DNA of 64,000 bases from Auanema rhodensis (Eukaryota > Nematoda > Chromadorea > Rhabditida > Rhabditidae). Made by a program: the position numbers and the translations under genes. This document shows positions 11,901 through 23,018 of the stretch, one piece after another. Every line of letters starts with the position of its first letter. Position 1 is the stretch's first letter. The notes beneath the pieces are model-generated. The model ran no database searches and was not told the origin of the DNA. It saw only the letters and a list, made by a program, of their open reading frames with translations. The stretch is from the NCBI GenBank assembly GCA_964057225.1, contig OZ059900.1, positions 10,911,001 to 10,975,000 of the forward strand. Reading direction: 5' to 3'.

Positions 11901-13847
11901 GATCACATTTTCATGCAACATATATCATGAATCAAGCAAAATTGCAACAACAAAATTCTTTGCAATAAATGACATCGTCATCACAGATAAACTTGCTATT
12001 AGTCATATTAAAGAAATATTATATCAGGTAATAAATAAACTATGCACTAATACAACTTTTGTTTTCAGTACTCTAAAATAAATTGTCCAAAGAGAACTTG
12101 TGCTCCGTTTTTAGCTGTTCGAATTTTGGAAACATCTGAAAAAGAAGGAAAAATAAGAGTAGATTGCATTGTTTTCTCTACTGTCAAATCAAATCATTTT
12201 TAGGTGTCTATGTTACCCTTAAAATTGAATATCGATCAGGATACTATGCTTTTTGTAGAAGATTTTATTCAGGAAGTTATTCATAATTCGTACTCGTTTT
12301 TTAATAAAGGTCTGTTTTCCAGTTCAGTGTTTGATTATAATATCAGCTTATTTAGATTCGACAATTGGTTCAACGTACATTCCTGAGTTTGCAGAAAAAG
12401 CAAATTTACTATTGAATAGCTCTGTACTTATGCCAGGAGGCAAGTCAAAATGTGTTGAATTTTACACAATAATAGTTCAGAGTCAAACGATATGGTGGAG
12501 GGCATGAGTTTGCAGCCTACCACTATACCTGAAGCGCATCAGGAATTACTGGTAAATTTAACAACAGATATGAGTACCACTTCTTCAGAACCAGAAAATC
12601 CAGTTGAATACGTAATTTCTAACCAAATTAGTTTTTAAATAATTTCAAGTATATTAGTTACCACCTAATAGTTCCACGGGACAATCCGAAACTAATATAT
12701 TGAACTCAAACGCAGATGTATATTATAGGTTGAATATTCTTCGTCTTATATTAGAAATTAATATTTTTCAGAGACTTTACTTTTTTCCCATCAGTCTCTG
12801 TGTTTATTGACTATCATGGCAAAAATAAAATGAATTTAGATCGTGGTGGTGCAATGATCGGTAAAGATTGTTAATTTTTCTTAATTATTTGTTTTATTTT
12901 AGGTATTTTACGAGGGTTCGCACAACTGAATGGTACAGAAATTATTTTAAAAGAGTTGAGCTGTAAAAATGGTCTTCTTGGTGTTTCTCGATGCATTGAT
13001 GCATGTATTAATATAACAGCTCTTTACAATTTTTGAATTTTAGTATGCCCTTAATGAATGGAGCAATGATTTGGTTACTAGTTTGCCTACCGTTCTTGCG
13101 AGTTATGGCCCTATAAGTCCGATTGTGCAAATTGGTTGTTTGAATAACGAAAAAGATATATAAATTCTAATAATAGGGCGAGGATTTATGGATCTTTTCT
13201 GGATGCCTATTGCCGAGTTTAAAAAGCCTGACGGACATATAGTCAAGGGAATACAAAAAGGTGTAGGATCATTTAGTATGTCTTCCGCTGCTGGAATAGT
13301 TGGAATTGCTCAATCACTCGTTGGAGCTGTTCAGGTATATTGAGAACACTTCACTTCACAATGTTTTTTTTAGCTTGTCGGAGAAGCAGTATTAAACGAA
13401 GTTCAGTTAGATGAACCATATTTAAATAAAAGAAATCGGAATCGTGTAAGCATAACAAGTTCGTCGCCCACAGATTTTCCTCAAGGCTTACAGATGGCTT
13501 ACAAACTGATGGCCGAAGTTTGTTTACCCAACTGTTCCCCTAGTTCATAGACAAAGTTTAAGGGAGTGCGACAAACTAAAGAGGATTACCATTTAACAGC
13601 CCAAGAAGACAGAGCTTCCGGATTAACTTCTATAAAAACATTAGTTCGATTTGCTCCTCCCGCAATTTTGCGTCCTTTAGTTATTGGGTTCCAGATTAGT
13701 TTTCATCTCCTAGGAGGTATAATATGAGTAGTTCGAATTTCGTAAAAAAAAAGTTCAGGAATTCGTAATCAGCTACGTCCTGATATCTACAAAGATGAAT
13801 GTTTGAAATGGGAAAATACGGATCTACCAACAGATCAAAATGATTGA
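5984..13847 (+). CDS. atg-2: Autophagy-related protein 2 (ATG2), bridge-like lipid transfer protein
   Basis: ATG2 is a rod-shaped protein that carries phospholipids from the ER to the growing autophagosome. Many short exons are separated by introns of about 40-70 bases. The N-terminal chorein-type region (5984-6600) reads MSFFELNITQSIQKGW, RYLGQYLQQNLSLDQ, VDGYIGEI and IPWTSL in the order found in animal ATG2. Around 12780-13340 come the conserved VFIDYHGKNKMNLD, ILRGFAQLNG, CKNGLLGVSR, YALNEW and the region ending in GRGFMDLFWMPIAEF. The C-terminal part (13380-13847) has AQEDRASGLTS, RFAPPAILRPL, HLLGGIRNQLRPDIYKDE and then LKWENTD before the stop. The middle (about 7000-12700) is poorly conserved, as in the family; exon edges there were not all checked. 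An AATAAA signal follows near 13930. Identification is secure at both ends in one orientation. Confidence 0.93.
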
Positions 13848-14367
13848 AATATTTCTTTTTGAGTTTTATTGTACTTAATGTATGTAATTTTGTATATAAT
13901 GTTGTTTTTCGATCTGAAAATGAGAAGTGAATAAAAAATCGTTTCTTAGCAAGTATACAATTTTATTATAACGATTTCTTTCCGTGTCGGTGTCGTTTAT
14001 ATCATTCAGGCCCTCTATTAAGTCATAAACTTTTATGACCAATCGCATTTAAGAATTGCAATATCAACAGGTAGATAGAGAGATATGAGAAACTAGAGAA
14101 AAAAATAATAGAAATGAAGAGAGAATTGAGAGGAAGCTGCCGGTGAGAGAGAAAACGTCAAACACAAAGTTTGTGATATAAATATAGATAGTATGTAGAT
14201 GGAAAGCGAGAGATCATACTAAAGTTTGTGTTCGAGAGAGAACACAGATGAACAAAATAAAGAAAAGAAGACAGCAAAGCAATTAATGAATGGATAAGAC
14301 CAAGAAAGCATTTGGTCAGGTGAAATCGTAATAATATTTCTCTAGTTTCTACTTTACCTCACTTTAA
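13848..14367. other. Intergenic region with GA-rich promoter-like tract
   Basis: After the ATG2 poly(A) signal, about 14060-14300 is strongly purine-rich on the plus strand with repeated GAGAG units (AGATAGAGAG, GAGAGGAAG, GAGAGAGAAA, GAGAGAGAAC). It holds a 13-base near-palindrome CACAAAGTTTGTG near 14160-14176. A candidate splice-leader acceptor (TTTCTCTAG, ending 14345) precedes the Meis-like ATG at 14368. The tract is probably the core promoter region of that gene. Confidence 0.5.
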
Positions 14368-17295
14368 ATGTCACGAATTTTACCAGCTGCATTGAATTCA
14401 ACAGAGGATGATAAAAACAAAATTCGAAGGCATCCTCTAATGCCAGTTTTACAAGTGAGTAAATATTTGTTCTTATAAATATTAAAAAAAATTATTCAAT
14501 TACTAGGCTTTACTTCAAAGATGTGAGCAAATTTGTTTGTTGCAAAAACAAGAAAGTACTGCAGTTCCTGACCCCCTTAAAGTAAGTTTATGATTTTTGA
14601 TATTTAAACTTTGTTTGTGAACAAGATTTTTTATTTTTGTTTGTTCAATAGTGTTAAGCGCAAATATAATAATTTAAAACGATTATTCTATCGAAAATGA
14701 AACACAAGAGTAAAGAGAATTGTTCCTGAAATTGATATTGTTTTTTTTGCTTTAGCCATTAATAAAAAAACGTACCGAAAACATGCAATGAGTTTTGGCT
14801 ATCTCTTAAATAATTTCCAAATTGTGTGTTTAACATTCTCTGATCATCATATAGAATATGCGATGGCTGAAACTACAAGTATTTAATAGTTTACTAATTT
14901 TTACGTACGAGTCTTTGGTCATTATCGCTAAAAATCTGAGTTGTTGAATCCGTTGATAACGGAAATGGTGGATAATTAGCTGTAGAAGTGTAGAAGTCTG
15001 AAACAATTTTTATTAATACATTAGCTAATTACCTATAGTGTGGTTATCGAATTGATCGAAAGGACAGTACCATATGTTTGAGATACTGGATTAGTGGCAC
15101 TAAGTTTTTCGGGAGAATTCGGTACTGCAGTAGCTTCATCTGTAATTTATGTACCGGTAATGCTGCAAAAATTGTTGGAACTACTTGGCTGGGCAGATGA
15201 TATTTGGCTATCATAATAATACGGTTCGAACCCGTTCGTTGAAAAACTGTTGGGATATTCACTTCTACTGAAATCGTTCGATGTGTCCATTCTTTGTGTA
15301 GATTGATCATTATTATTCAAATAGCCGGTTGTGTGTCCTGGATCAAACTGATCAATCGAAGTTAGAGGGGTAGTAAGTTGAAAATTGGGTTTATTGCTGT
15401 TTGAACTCAATTCATTTCCAAAAGGATTATTTCCGACAGTAGTATCCTTGTTTACAAATTGAGGGTTTCCCATCTGAGTAGTAGGTTGTATCGATTCGCT
15501 GTTTTGACTAACTAATCGATTTGTATCAAAATTATTGTTATTGATATTTATTGGATGAGTAGTGCTTCTAAAGTCGATAGTGCTTGATATTGTTGCAGGA
15601 GTTGCTTGAGAAGAGATCAATTGATTTTCATCAAACAATGGACCTGATTGCAATATAGTAGATGGTGTTTCATTCGAAAAGTTGGGAGGAAATGGGTTTT
15701 GCTCTGAGCCAGATTCGCTTCCTCTTGGTGTGCTCGTCTGTTGAATCATTATATTAGGGTTCATAGTAGGAACCGAAGACACTGCAACTGGCCCGTTAGA
15801 TATCCCAACACCAGCTCCATTATTTGTATTTATGTAATTGCCAGACGTGTTTGGCAATGTGAAATTCTAGAACATTCAATGTAGTTTTGAAAAATAAAAA
15901 AAGCCTTGTACATAAATATTGTTGCTGGAACTTGCAATAGTATTCTTCTGATTACCTGAATATTGCCATACTTGAAGATTATTTTGAACTATCATCTAAA
16001 ACACATTCTGTAGTCGAATATGCTTTGTTTTTATATTCATATATAATTATATACATATATAGATAAAGCATTATACCCTATTTATTTGTGGTTCCGCATA
16101 AACTGAGTCAAACTTTTGACCATTCACACCATTTTCAACTAAATTAGTAGTTAATTGCGCGAATATTAAAAAATATCTAATGACTCACCTTGAATCATTT
16201 TTTGGTTAGGAGATGTTGGACGGTTGTTTTCATTAGAGCAGCAAGTGCTATAAATCAAATAATAGAATAGTAGTTTAATGAAGATTTAATTAAAGTAGTC
16301 AACCTTTTTTAATATTCATTCAAATTCACAGTTGTGATTCATAGAAAAATTTGAGAAAAAAGATGTTTCATTTAGTTTTTGCGTTTATTCATTTTTTTTC
16401 TTCGCTTACCTGTCATTTGGCACAGCAATAGCTTGGAGAGGAACTACATTTAGAAATTGCGGGCAAATAACAGCAGCATGTTCTAATTGGAATAAAGCAT
16501 TCTAACAATTAAAATTTGAGAGTAATGAGTTGAAACATAGACTTACCAGTATTATGGCTATCGTAATCATTATAGCGAGAAACGGAGTGACTCTGTTTTG
16601 TCGTTTTGCCGTTGATATTCTGCAGGTAGTCAAATATGAAACTAGTGCGAACCCTCTCCAAGATGCTCAAACTACAAAATTGGCAAATAAAAACCGGAAA
16701 TTGTCCAGAAATTTAGCAAACAAACTTCAATTTTCTGACATATCCTGTTTGAATTAATTCCAATTTCGTTTTGACTCATGGAAAAAAATTATTTTTTTCT
16801 CTTCAAGTTTTTAAAATTTTTCTAAGTTTTATACGTTTGCTTTGTTTTCAGTTGCTTAAGTATATGGACAGTATAGGTATTTCACCAGAGACGGCCGATA
16901 ATACATTAGATGCTCTGATGTGGAATACAGCACTTATGTTACAAATTTTTATTGCTGAACTAGATAAAGTAGGAACACTCACGGATTCATTCGCAGAAAA
17001 TTATAAGAGTGCTGATCATTATTTTGTGTTAAAGCATTATATTTTTTCAGATGGCTTGAAAAATAGGTTAACACATACAAGCATGTGCGGGTCTCCGACC
17101 GATTTTGAAGATGATTTGGTAATTTATTCATATGATCGATAAAACTATTTTTTTCTTAAGATAACAGTACTAGAAGAATCCAACTCGCTAGCCACCATAA
17201 TGACTTCCGAAGGCGCAATTTCAATAACTGTTCCTCAATCCAGTTTGGAAAACTCAAGTATTATTAACACGATTTGCGATAAAGATTATCGATGA
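14368..17295 (+). CDS. Meis/Prep (PKNOX) N-domain protein lacking a homeodomain
   Basis: In TALE transcription factors this N-domain binds PBC-class partners such as Exd/CEH-20 and controls nuclear entry. Four phase-checked exons (14368-14454, 14507-14581, 16852-17118, 17161-17295) give 187 residues. The first half matches the start of the Meis domain (HPLMPVLQALLQRCEQ; family form HPLFPLLALLFEKCEQ). The second half matches the other block (LDALMWNTALMLQIF, then AELDKVGTLTDSF; PKNOX has DNLMVKAIQVLRIHLLELEK). A short tail, ITVLEESNSLATIM and onward, ends at TGA. No homeodomain motif (WFxNxR) occurs in the exons or before the next gene. The 2.27-kb third-exon intron contains an antisense gene. 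It could be the only product or the HD-less isoform of a longer gene, but no HD exon is visible here. Confidence 0.82.
15147..16570 (-). CDS. Secreted Asn/Ser/Thr-rich protein nested in the Meis-like intron
   Basis: I recognise no family. Six phase-checked exons on the minus strand (16547-16570, 16410-16501, 16189-16247, 16077-16138, 15972-15995, 15147-15866) give 326 residues. The start ATG at 16570 opens a plausible signal peptide (MITIAIILNALFQLEHAA) interrupted after eight residues by the first intron. A short region with a CC pair (STCCSNENN) follows, then a long last exon of low complexity rich in Asn, Ser, Thr, Pro and Gln with an NINNNNFD run. No domain or membrane segment is seen beyond the signal. 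The gene lies wholly inside the 14582-16851 intron of the opposite-strand Meis-like gene. Such composition suggests a disordered extracellular protein; a role cannot be named. Confidence 0.72.
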
Positions 17296-17971
17296 AACTA
17301 ATTTACTACTTCTGAAAAACACAGCCGTATACAACAGTATTGATTTTATCTATCTTGACGAAATGATATGAATATTTAATGTTATTGAAAGAATTGAAAA
17401 TATGATTCAATCAACATATCAAAATTAAAAACACAGAGTAGATTTTATTTATTTTATTTATAAAATTATAACGAGATTAAACAAGCAAAACGATTATAGC
17501 GATCTTGTCCTCACGATAGAAATAGAGTATTCGTTTCGTTTTGTTCATTATGATTGATTGAAATTAATACTAAGCACATTTCCTTCTCTCAGCCCATTTT
17601 ACAACACGAAAGTTCATTGCTTATTCGCAGGAAGAGTCTACCCATTTCAAAGCAAGTAACAACATTGGAAGTGCCTCAAAGTAACATAAAACTGCGCCCT
17701 GCTCCTTTCTTTTCATCCGTTGACACAAGTCACATCATGACTTATTGATGGTTAGCGACGATGCTTTCCGCAAATTGTTTGCATTTTCAATAATGTTAGC
17801 CTATTTGGTTTCGTCTTCAATATGTTTTACTTTTTCCAGATTTCTTTCTCAACAATCAAATTATTCTTGGTTTATGAAAAAAAGTATTTTTTATTCAAGC
17901 ATGTGTTCGATTTGTCGTTTGCTGAATGTTTTTTGCCTATTTTGTAAAGATTCTATTTAGTATCATTGAGG
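17296..17971. other. Intergenic region
   Basis: Two adjoining plus-strand frames (17554-17748 and 17745-17960) are open but show no motif, and no splice pattern links them to either neighbour. TTCTATTTAG at 17951-17960 is a candidate splice-leader acceptor, 11 bases before the apple-domain gene's ATG. Confidence 0.5.
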
Positions 17972-18723
17972 ATGAATTTTATTGCGGTGTATGCTCTCAT
18001 TGTCTTCAATGCCACTTTAATTTCAGGTAATACTGTTTGATCTATTCAATATTCAATTATATGATCAAATTTTTTTGTATCAGACATATATTTTTTGCAG
18101 CTTCTTGTTTATATATGCAGAAGTTAAATTTTGTTGGTGGTACATTCGAAGAGTTTACGACTCAAGACAAGATTGCTTGTTGCATCGCCTGCTCTAATGA
18201 GCGTTGCTGTTTAGCTTATTCCTTTCATCGTGAGACACACAAGTATCTTTTGACTCTCTCGCTAATTTAATATGCACATGCATCAGTACTATTAATACAT
18301 TTTTAGATGCTATCTCAAATCAGCTTTTGGATATTCAGTGGAAGATGATCAATTTGTTAGCGGTTTAAATGCCAATGTGAACTGTGAGCAATTATAAAAA
18401 CAACGTGTGCATAAAATTATCTTTTTAAAGATGGAAAAGCTGTTAGACTTCGAAATGTTAAAATCAACGGGGCAAAAGCAGAACCTGTCAGGTTGGACAA
18501 TGAAAATGATTGCAGATTATTTTGTTCAGGTTTACTTTTTAAATTTTTTCATTGATGTTACTTGTTTCATACAAAAATAGAGTTTCCAGCATATAGCATC
18601 TACTCATGGTTTAAAAGCAACGAAGAAAAGGGCATGTGCTCCTGTCTAAGACGCGTTATAGGATTACAATACAAGCATGGCTATACAGCATACATTTCAC
18701 CCGGATCTGACAACAAGTTTTGA
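17972..18723 (+). CDS. Small secreted PAN/apple-like protein
   Basis: Five phase-checked exons (17972-18026, 18101-18242, 18307-18383, 18431-18529, 18581-18723) give 171 residues. The first exon is a signal peptide (MNFIAVYALIVFNATLIS). The mature part has the cysteine layout of two PAN/apple-type modules: FTTQDKIACCIACSNERCC with an aromatic-rich stretch after it, then NDCRLFCSEFPAYSIYSW and CSCLRRV. PAN/apple modules bind proteins or sugars outside the cell; the ligand here is unknown. Introns are 47-74 bases. It stands alone, convergent with the intermediate filament gene 375 bp away. Confidence 0.78.
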
Positions 18724-19097
18724 TTATATATTTTTCTCAACGGAATAGAGTTGAATTAACCGAGACTAAAAATGGTTCAGTACTTAACGTTAATAGTTTG
18801 GCTTTCATTACAAACATAAATTACAATATTGCTTCACCTTTGACATTATTTTAAATGTTCTATTTTAATGTTGTATACATATTTTTCATTTATTTTATAC
18901 TTATTTACGTGTCTCTTAGTAATATCAGCCCTTTTCTTGCATTTTATCGGCACATAAAAACCTAGTTTTCTGACTGATTTGAAAGATTGTAGGTAATAAT
19001 AAAAATTCATTTATGATTCAACTATTTTGAATTATATATGGCTTCATATATGATTAATTGAATGGGTTTCAACACATGATCTTGAAATCATTGGAAG
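18724..19097. other. Convergent 3' intergenic region
   Basis: This 374-bp AT-rich gap separates two convergent genes. No frame or repeat is supported; it should contain the two 3' UTRs. Confidence 0.6.
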
Positions 19098-22000
19098 TTA
19101 ATGGTCTGTGCTACTACTGGTGATCTGAATGAAGCGAGAATATAAATTTAAAAAATAGAAACAATTACTCTGCTGGTTGCTGATCCAATGAAACGTCCAG
19201 TAGAACTTGCATGGGATTCAGTTTGTATTACCCTGCGCGATTCTATAAAAAAACAATGAAATGATTGCTATTTTTTTAAATGGGATGTATATTTTTACCA
19301 AACACTCCACCAAGAACTGTCGTATCTTGTCGTGCTATGTTTTCATCTATCAAATGACGAAGACTGCCACGATTTTCTTCTTCTACCATCATTTTGCGAT
19401 ATATGGCAATTTCAGCGTCCAAACTCTATAATATTCGAGTTAATAATAACAAATACGAGTTCAAATACAGTTTTGGTATCCAAGAGTGTTTGCAGCTCAA
19501 GCATAAGCGCTTGACAATCTTCGCGCATTTTTCTAATGCTGGCATCACGATCACTGATAGCAGCTTCATAGGATCTATAAAATATTTGTGAAAAGTTTTA
19601 AAATACTGCTAGGTTATTGAACACATATAGTTCATGTGATTCATATTACCTGTGTTCGTCTTCTAGAGCGTAGTTGAGTTCTTGTATCTGCTTCTCAAGC
19701 ATGAGATTTCTTCCTTCCATTTCAGACAACTTTCTTCTCATTTCAGTTAAACTGTCTCTGTGTCTCTTAATTTCTTCACGAGCTTGATTTTGTTCAAGAG
19801 AAGAAGCTTTAGATTGATTTTGGATCTCAATAACCATTTTTCTATACCATGAATCCATATCTTGTCTTGTTGCAGAACTTATCTATATTATATAAAAATA
19901 ACTTAGCAATTGGTTTTTTTTGATTACTTTATCATATTCGGAACGAATTTCGCGAATAGCAGCAGAAAGCTCTTTCTTGAAATACTCGCGATTTTCAGGT
20001 GTTGTATCACGGTGAGCTTGAACGACAAGCTCATTCATTTCCTAAAACTGAATATGTTGAATAGTTCTGTTTTCCATCTTACCGTAGCCTGCTGTCTTCC
20101 CAAAACTTCACAGTCCTCCAGTAAAGACTTGACACGGTTTTCAAACGTAATACGGGAAGCCAATTCAGTTTCAATACCCTGTAAAAATCATTAAAGAATT
20201 AAATAAGACATAAAAAATATTACAGTCTTATTGCATGATAGTTCTCCGCTGAGGCGCTGATTTTCTCTCTTAATACGGGCGATTTCGTCCTCAACGACAA
20301 GAATACGGCGTCTAATGAGATTGATCTAAGAGTCAAATATAATCCTGTCAAAAAATAAATAAAATACTTCAGCCTCAATTTCAGCTAATTTCATCAACAA
20401 AGCATCAGCGTCCTGTCTGGAAGCTTGACGGTTGAGTACAGCTTCTTCATATTTCTTTTTCATATCATTCAATTCAGTAATTAAACGACGAATTTCTTGC
20501 TCCAATCCTTCTCGTTGTCTGTTGGAGTCGTCGATAAGGGTATGAGCGGTCTAGTTTACAAAATAAAACTTTAGTACAAAATTATTCACACCTTAATTTC
20601 ACTTTCGCACATCATTTTAACGGATGTAGTGTCAGAACCCCATCTGGATCGAAGAGCCTCTAAGTCGGTAGCCAACTTACGGTTCTGAGCTTCGAGGAAA
20701 CGAACTTTCTCGATATAGCTGGCCAATCTATCGTTCAGATCAGCCATTTCTCTCTTTTCCCTCTCACGGGTATCCCTGATGGAAGAAGCAATAGTTGCGC
20801 CAGTATCCGAGAGCCCAGAATTCAAATTATCTTCAATAAACATGAAAATTAATACACCGATGAAATATTCATTTACGGGAAGTACTATACTGGTGTATAG
20901 ACCGCATGTAACTAGCTCCACTGCCGAAAGTACTCATGTTTGATCTACAATTTTGCATAGTTATTAAAAGAACAAATTAAAAAAAAAGTTTAAAATATTA
21001 TAAAGCAAGAGTTAATAGGAACCACCGGCTGTCAATATAGCAGTGAAAGCAACTGCGTAACTGATAATATTTGTTCGTATGAACTGATAGCGATGGCAAA
21101 GACATAATAATCAGCATTTAAGCCCGATTTTAAAATTTTATTGAATTGATAAGATCGTATCAATGAATCACTCGTAAGTTTTCAAGAGAACAATACTCTT
21201 GCTGACAAGTGATGAGTGCTCAGCTATAAACAACTATCTCATGACGTGGGCACAGAAAAGATCTTAACTCATTATCATTTTAAATATGGCGTTAATTCAA
21301 ACAGAAAACTTCTTAAACCCGTTCAACAAATTTTTGAATAAATTTGATATGAGATTCAAAATACTATTGAAACTATCATTTTGATACTAATGTTTCAATG
21401 ACTATTACAAATTCAATAAATATAAAAAACAAAAAATGTATTCAAAATACAATACCTGAACACGTTGGAATTTATGGTGTAGTTGTTATTTTCCTGAAAC
21501 ATGATTCATTCCATAATTTAACTAGTTTTGTTATGTTCTGAATATTACCATACGTTGAATTTGACGTTCAACTTTCATTTGATTGTGTGCCCTCTCTTTA
21601 TCTGGCACATCGCATGTATCTTTATTAAAATAAAGTGGTTGCGAGGCTGTCTCTTCTGAAACAAAAAATGTTTTTTTTAAATAGATATTGGAAGACATAC
21701 GTTGAGAGATATTACCCAATAATGATAACGTATCATAGTCTTTCGTGGTATTCTTAGCAAAAGAAACTAAATAATGAAGTTTGTTTCCAAATATTTCTTT
21801 CCTTTTTTTACCGTCAATATTATATGGCTCAGAATAACTCAATGATGCCTCAATCTTAATCGGTACAGAAAACTGGGTATCTTTTTCATTTTCGACTGAA
21901 AATGTTTTTCTTCCATAAAAAAAATAGTATCTAAGTAAAAATCAACAAACCATCACAAATATCATGAGTTAATATTGTTTTCCTCGTGTGAGGGAATTTT

Positions 22001-22158
22001 TCTTTCTTTTGAGGGATATCATAAAAAACATCTATATCTTTTTCCTTAAATATATGATTATTTAAAATACAAAAATATTTCTATATTTTCATAGAAAGCA
22101 GAAAACAAAAATACTCACATGTAGGTGTGGATTTGAAAAAGTTATGAAAATTTGACAT
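19098..22158 (-). CDS. Cytoplasmic intermediate filament, long-head and short-head forms, no lamin tail
   Basis: This is a coiled-coil protein forming the worm cytoskeleton in epidermis, gut or other tissues. The rod starts with [20 protein letters not shown] and [18 protein letters not shown] at 20600-20760 and ends with [19 protein letters not shown] at 19340-19430, the classical helix-initiation and helix-termination motifs. The last exons add only about 35 residues ending ITSSSTDH and a TAA at 19098; no lamin-tail domain is seen, as in the tail-less worm IF subgroup. A short form can start at the ATG at 20937 ([13 protein letters not shown]). A longer form starts at 22158: exons there splice in phase through an acceptor 8 bases before that ATG, adding about 155 unrecognised residues. 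The first joins of the long head depend on one AG choice (ATATAG before ATGTTTTTT). Confidence 0.9.
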
Positions 22159-22739
22159 AGTTTATCGGTAATGCTGACAGAGCCGTGTGGGCCTTCAATT
22201 TATTAAAATTATATGTCGAAAACAATAAAACTAATAGTACAACAAAGCTATAACGAATCTTATTTATATCAGGACAGAAATGGTTTGTGAATATGTGGTA
22301 CATATTTCTGAATAATGTACAATAGTAGTGACTAGCATGAGAAGCGATGATTTACTAAAAAGTCCATAAATTAAATTTCATCCGATTACTATAATAAAAT
22401 ATTCGAAAATACCAATGCATTAAATGTGTATTATAAATCAAAAATTGTTATAATGTAACAAATGGCTTTAAATCATCCATTTAATATATATTATAAGGTA
22501 ATTCTATTTTACCACGTATTGTGAAAAATAAAACTCTTCGTTAACGATTACTGGCAGAAAAACTCTTTTGCTTACATTTTTTGTAACAGCTTTGGACTTT
22601 CATTACTTTTATTTTGATGGACTTCAGAAGTAAATATCATGACAAAACTCAAATATTTGTTCAAGTTTCAGCTATATTTTAATTTGATTTCATTATTAAT
22701 ATGATATAAAACTGCAGATATTCATTTCATTAAAAATAT

Positions 22740-22775
<36 letters not shown>

Positions 22776-23018
22776 TATAGTGCTCCTGTGCTTTCAATTT
22801 TTTGCTTCATGTGAGCATGAGCTTACATTAATTGCGGTTCAGGGAACATAACGACCTATTGGGCATCAATAAATAGGCTACCACTTCCTTTAGAAAGAAA
22901 TGCTGCAATTATCTCTGCTAGTCTTTCTTCCGTTCTGCGCTACTCAATGCTTGTACAACTTCCACTATATACTAACATACTTCAATCTCGATTTCTAGCT
23001 AATTTCTAACTATTTAAT
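22159..23018. other. Divergent intergenic region
   Basis: This lies between the divergently transcribed intermediate filament and LDLa genes. It is AT-rich and includes a CA/TA dinucleotide tract. No supported frame is seen. ATTTCTAG ending at 22998 is a candidate splice-leader acceptor for the downstream gene. Confidence 0.6.
22741..22776. repeat. (CA)n(TA)n microsatellite
   Basis: Seven CA units pass directly into about eleven TA units. This is a simple-sequence tract, probably length-variable. Confidence 0.9.

Noticed and set aside
17296-17971. A homeodomain exon for the Meis-like gene
   Set aside because: No WFxNxR motif or TALE helix was seen in any plus-strand frame before the next gene.
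22040-22158. Long intermediate filament head as a broken exon, since two acceptors produce stops
   Set aside because: A third acceptor (GATATAG before ATGTTTTTT) joins in frame with the remaining exons.
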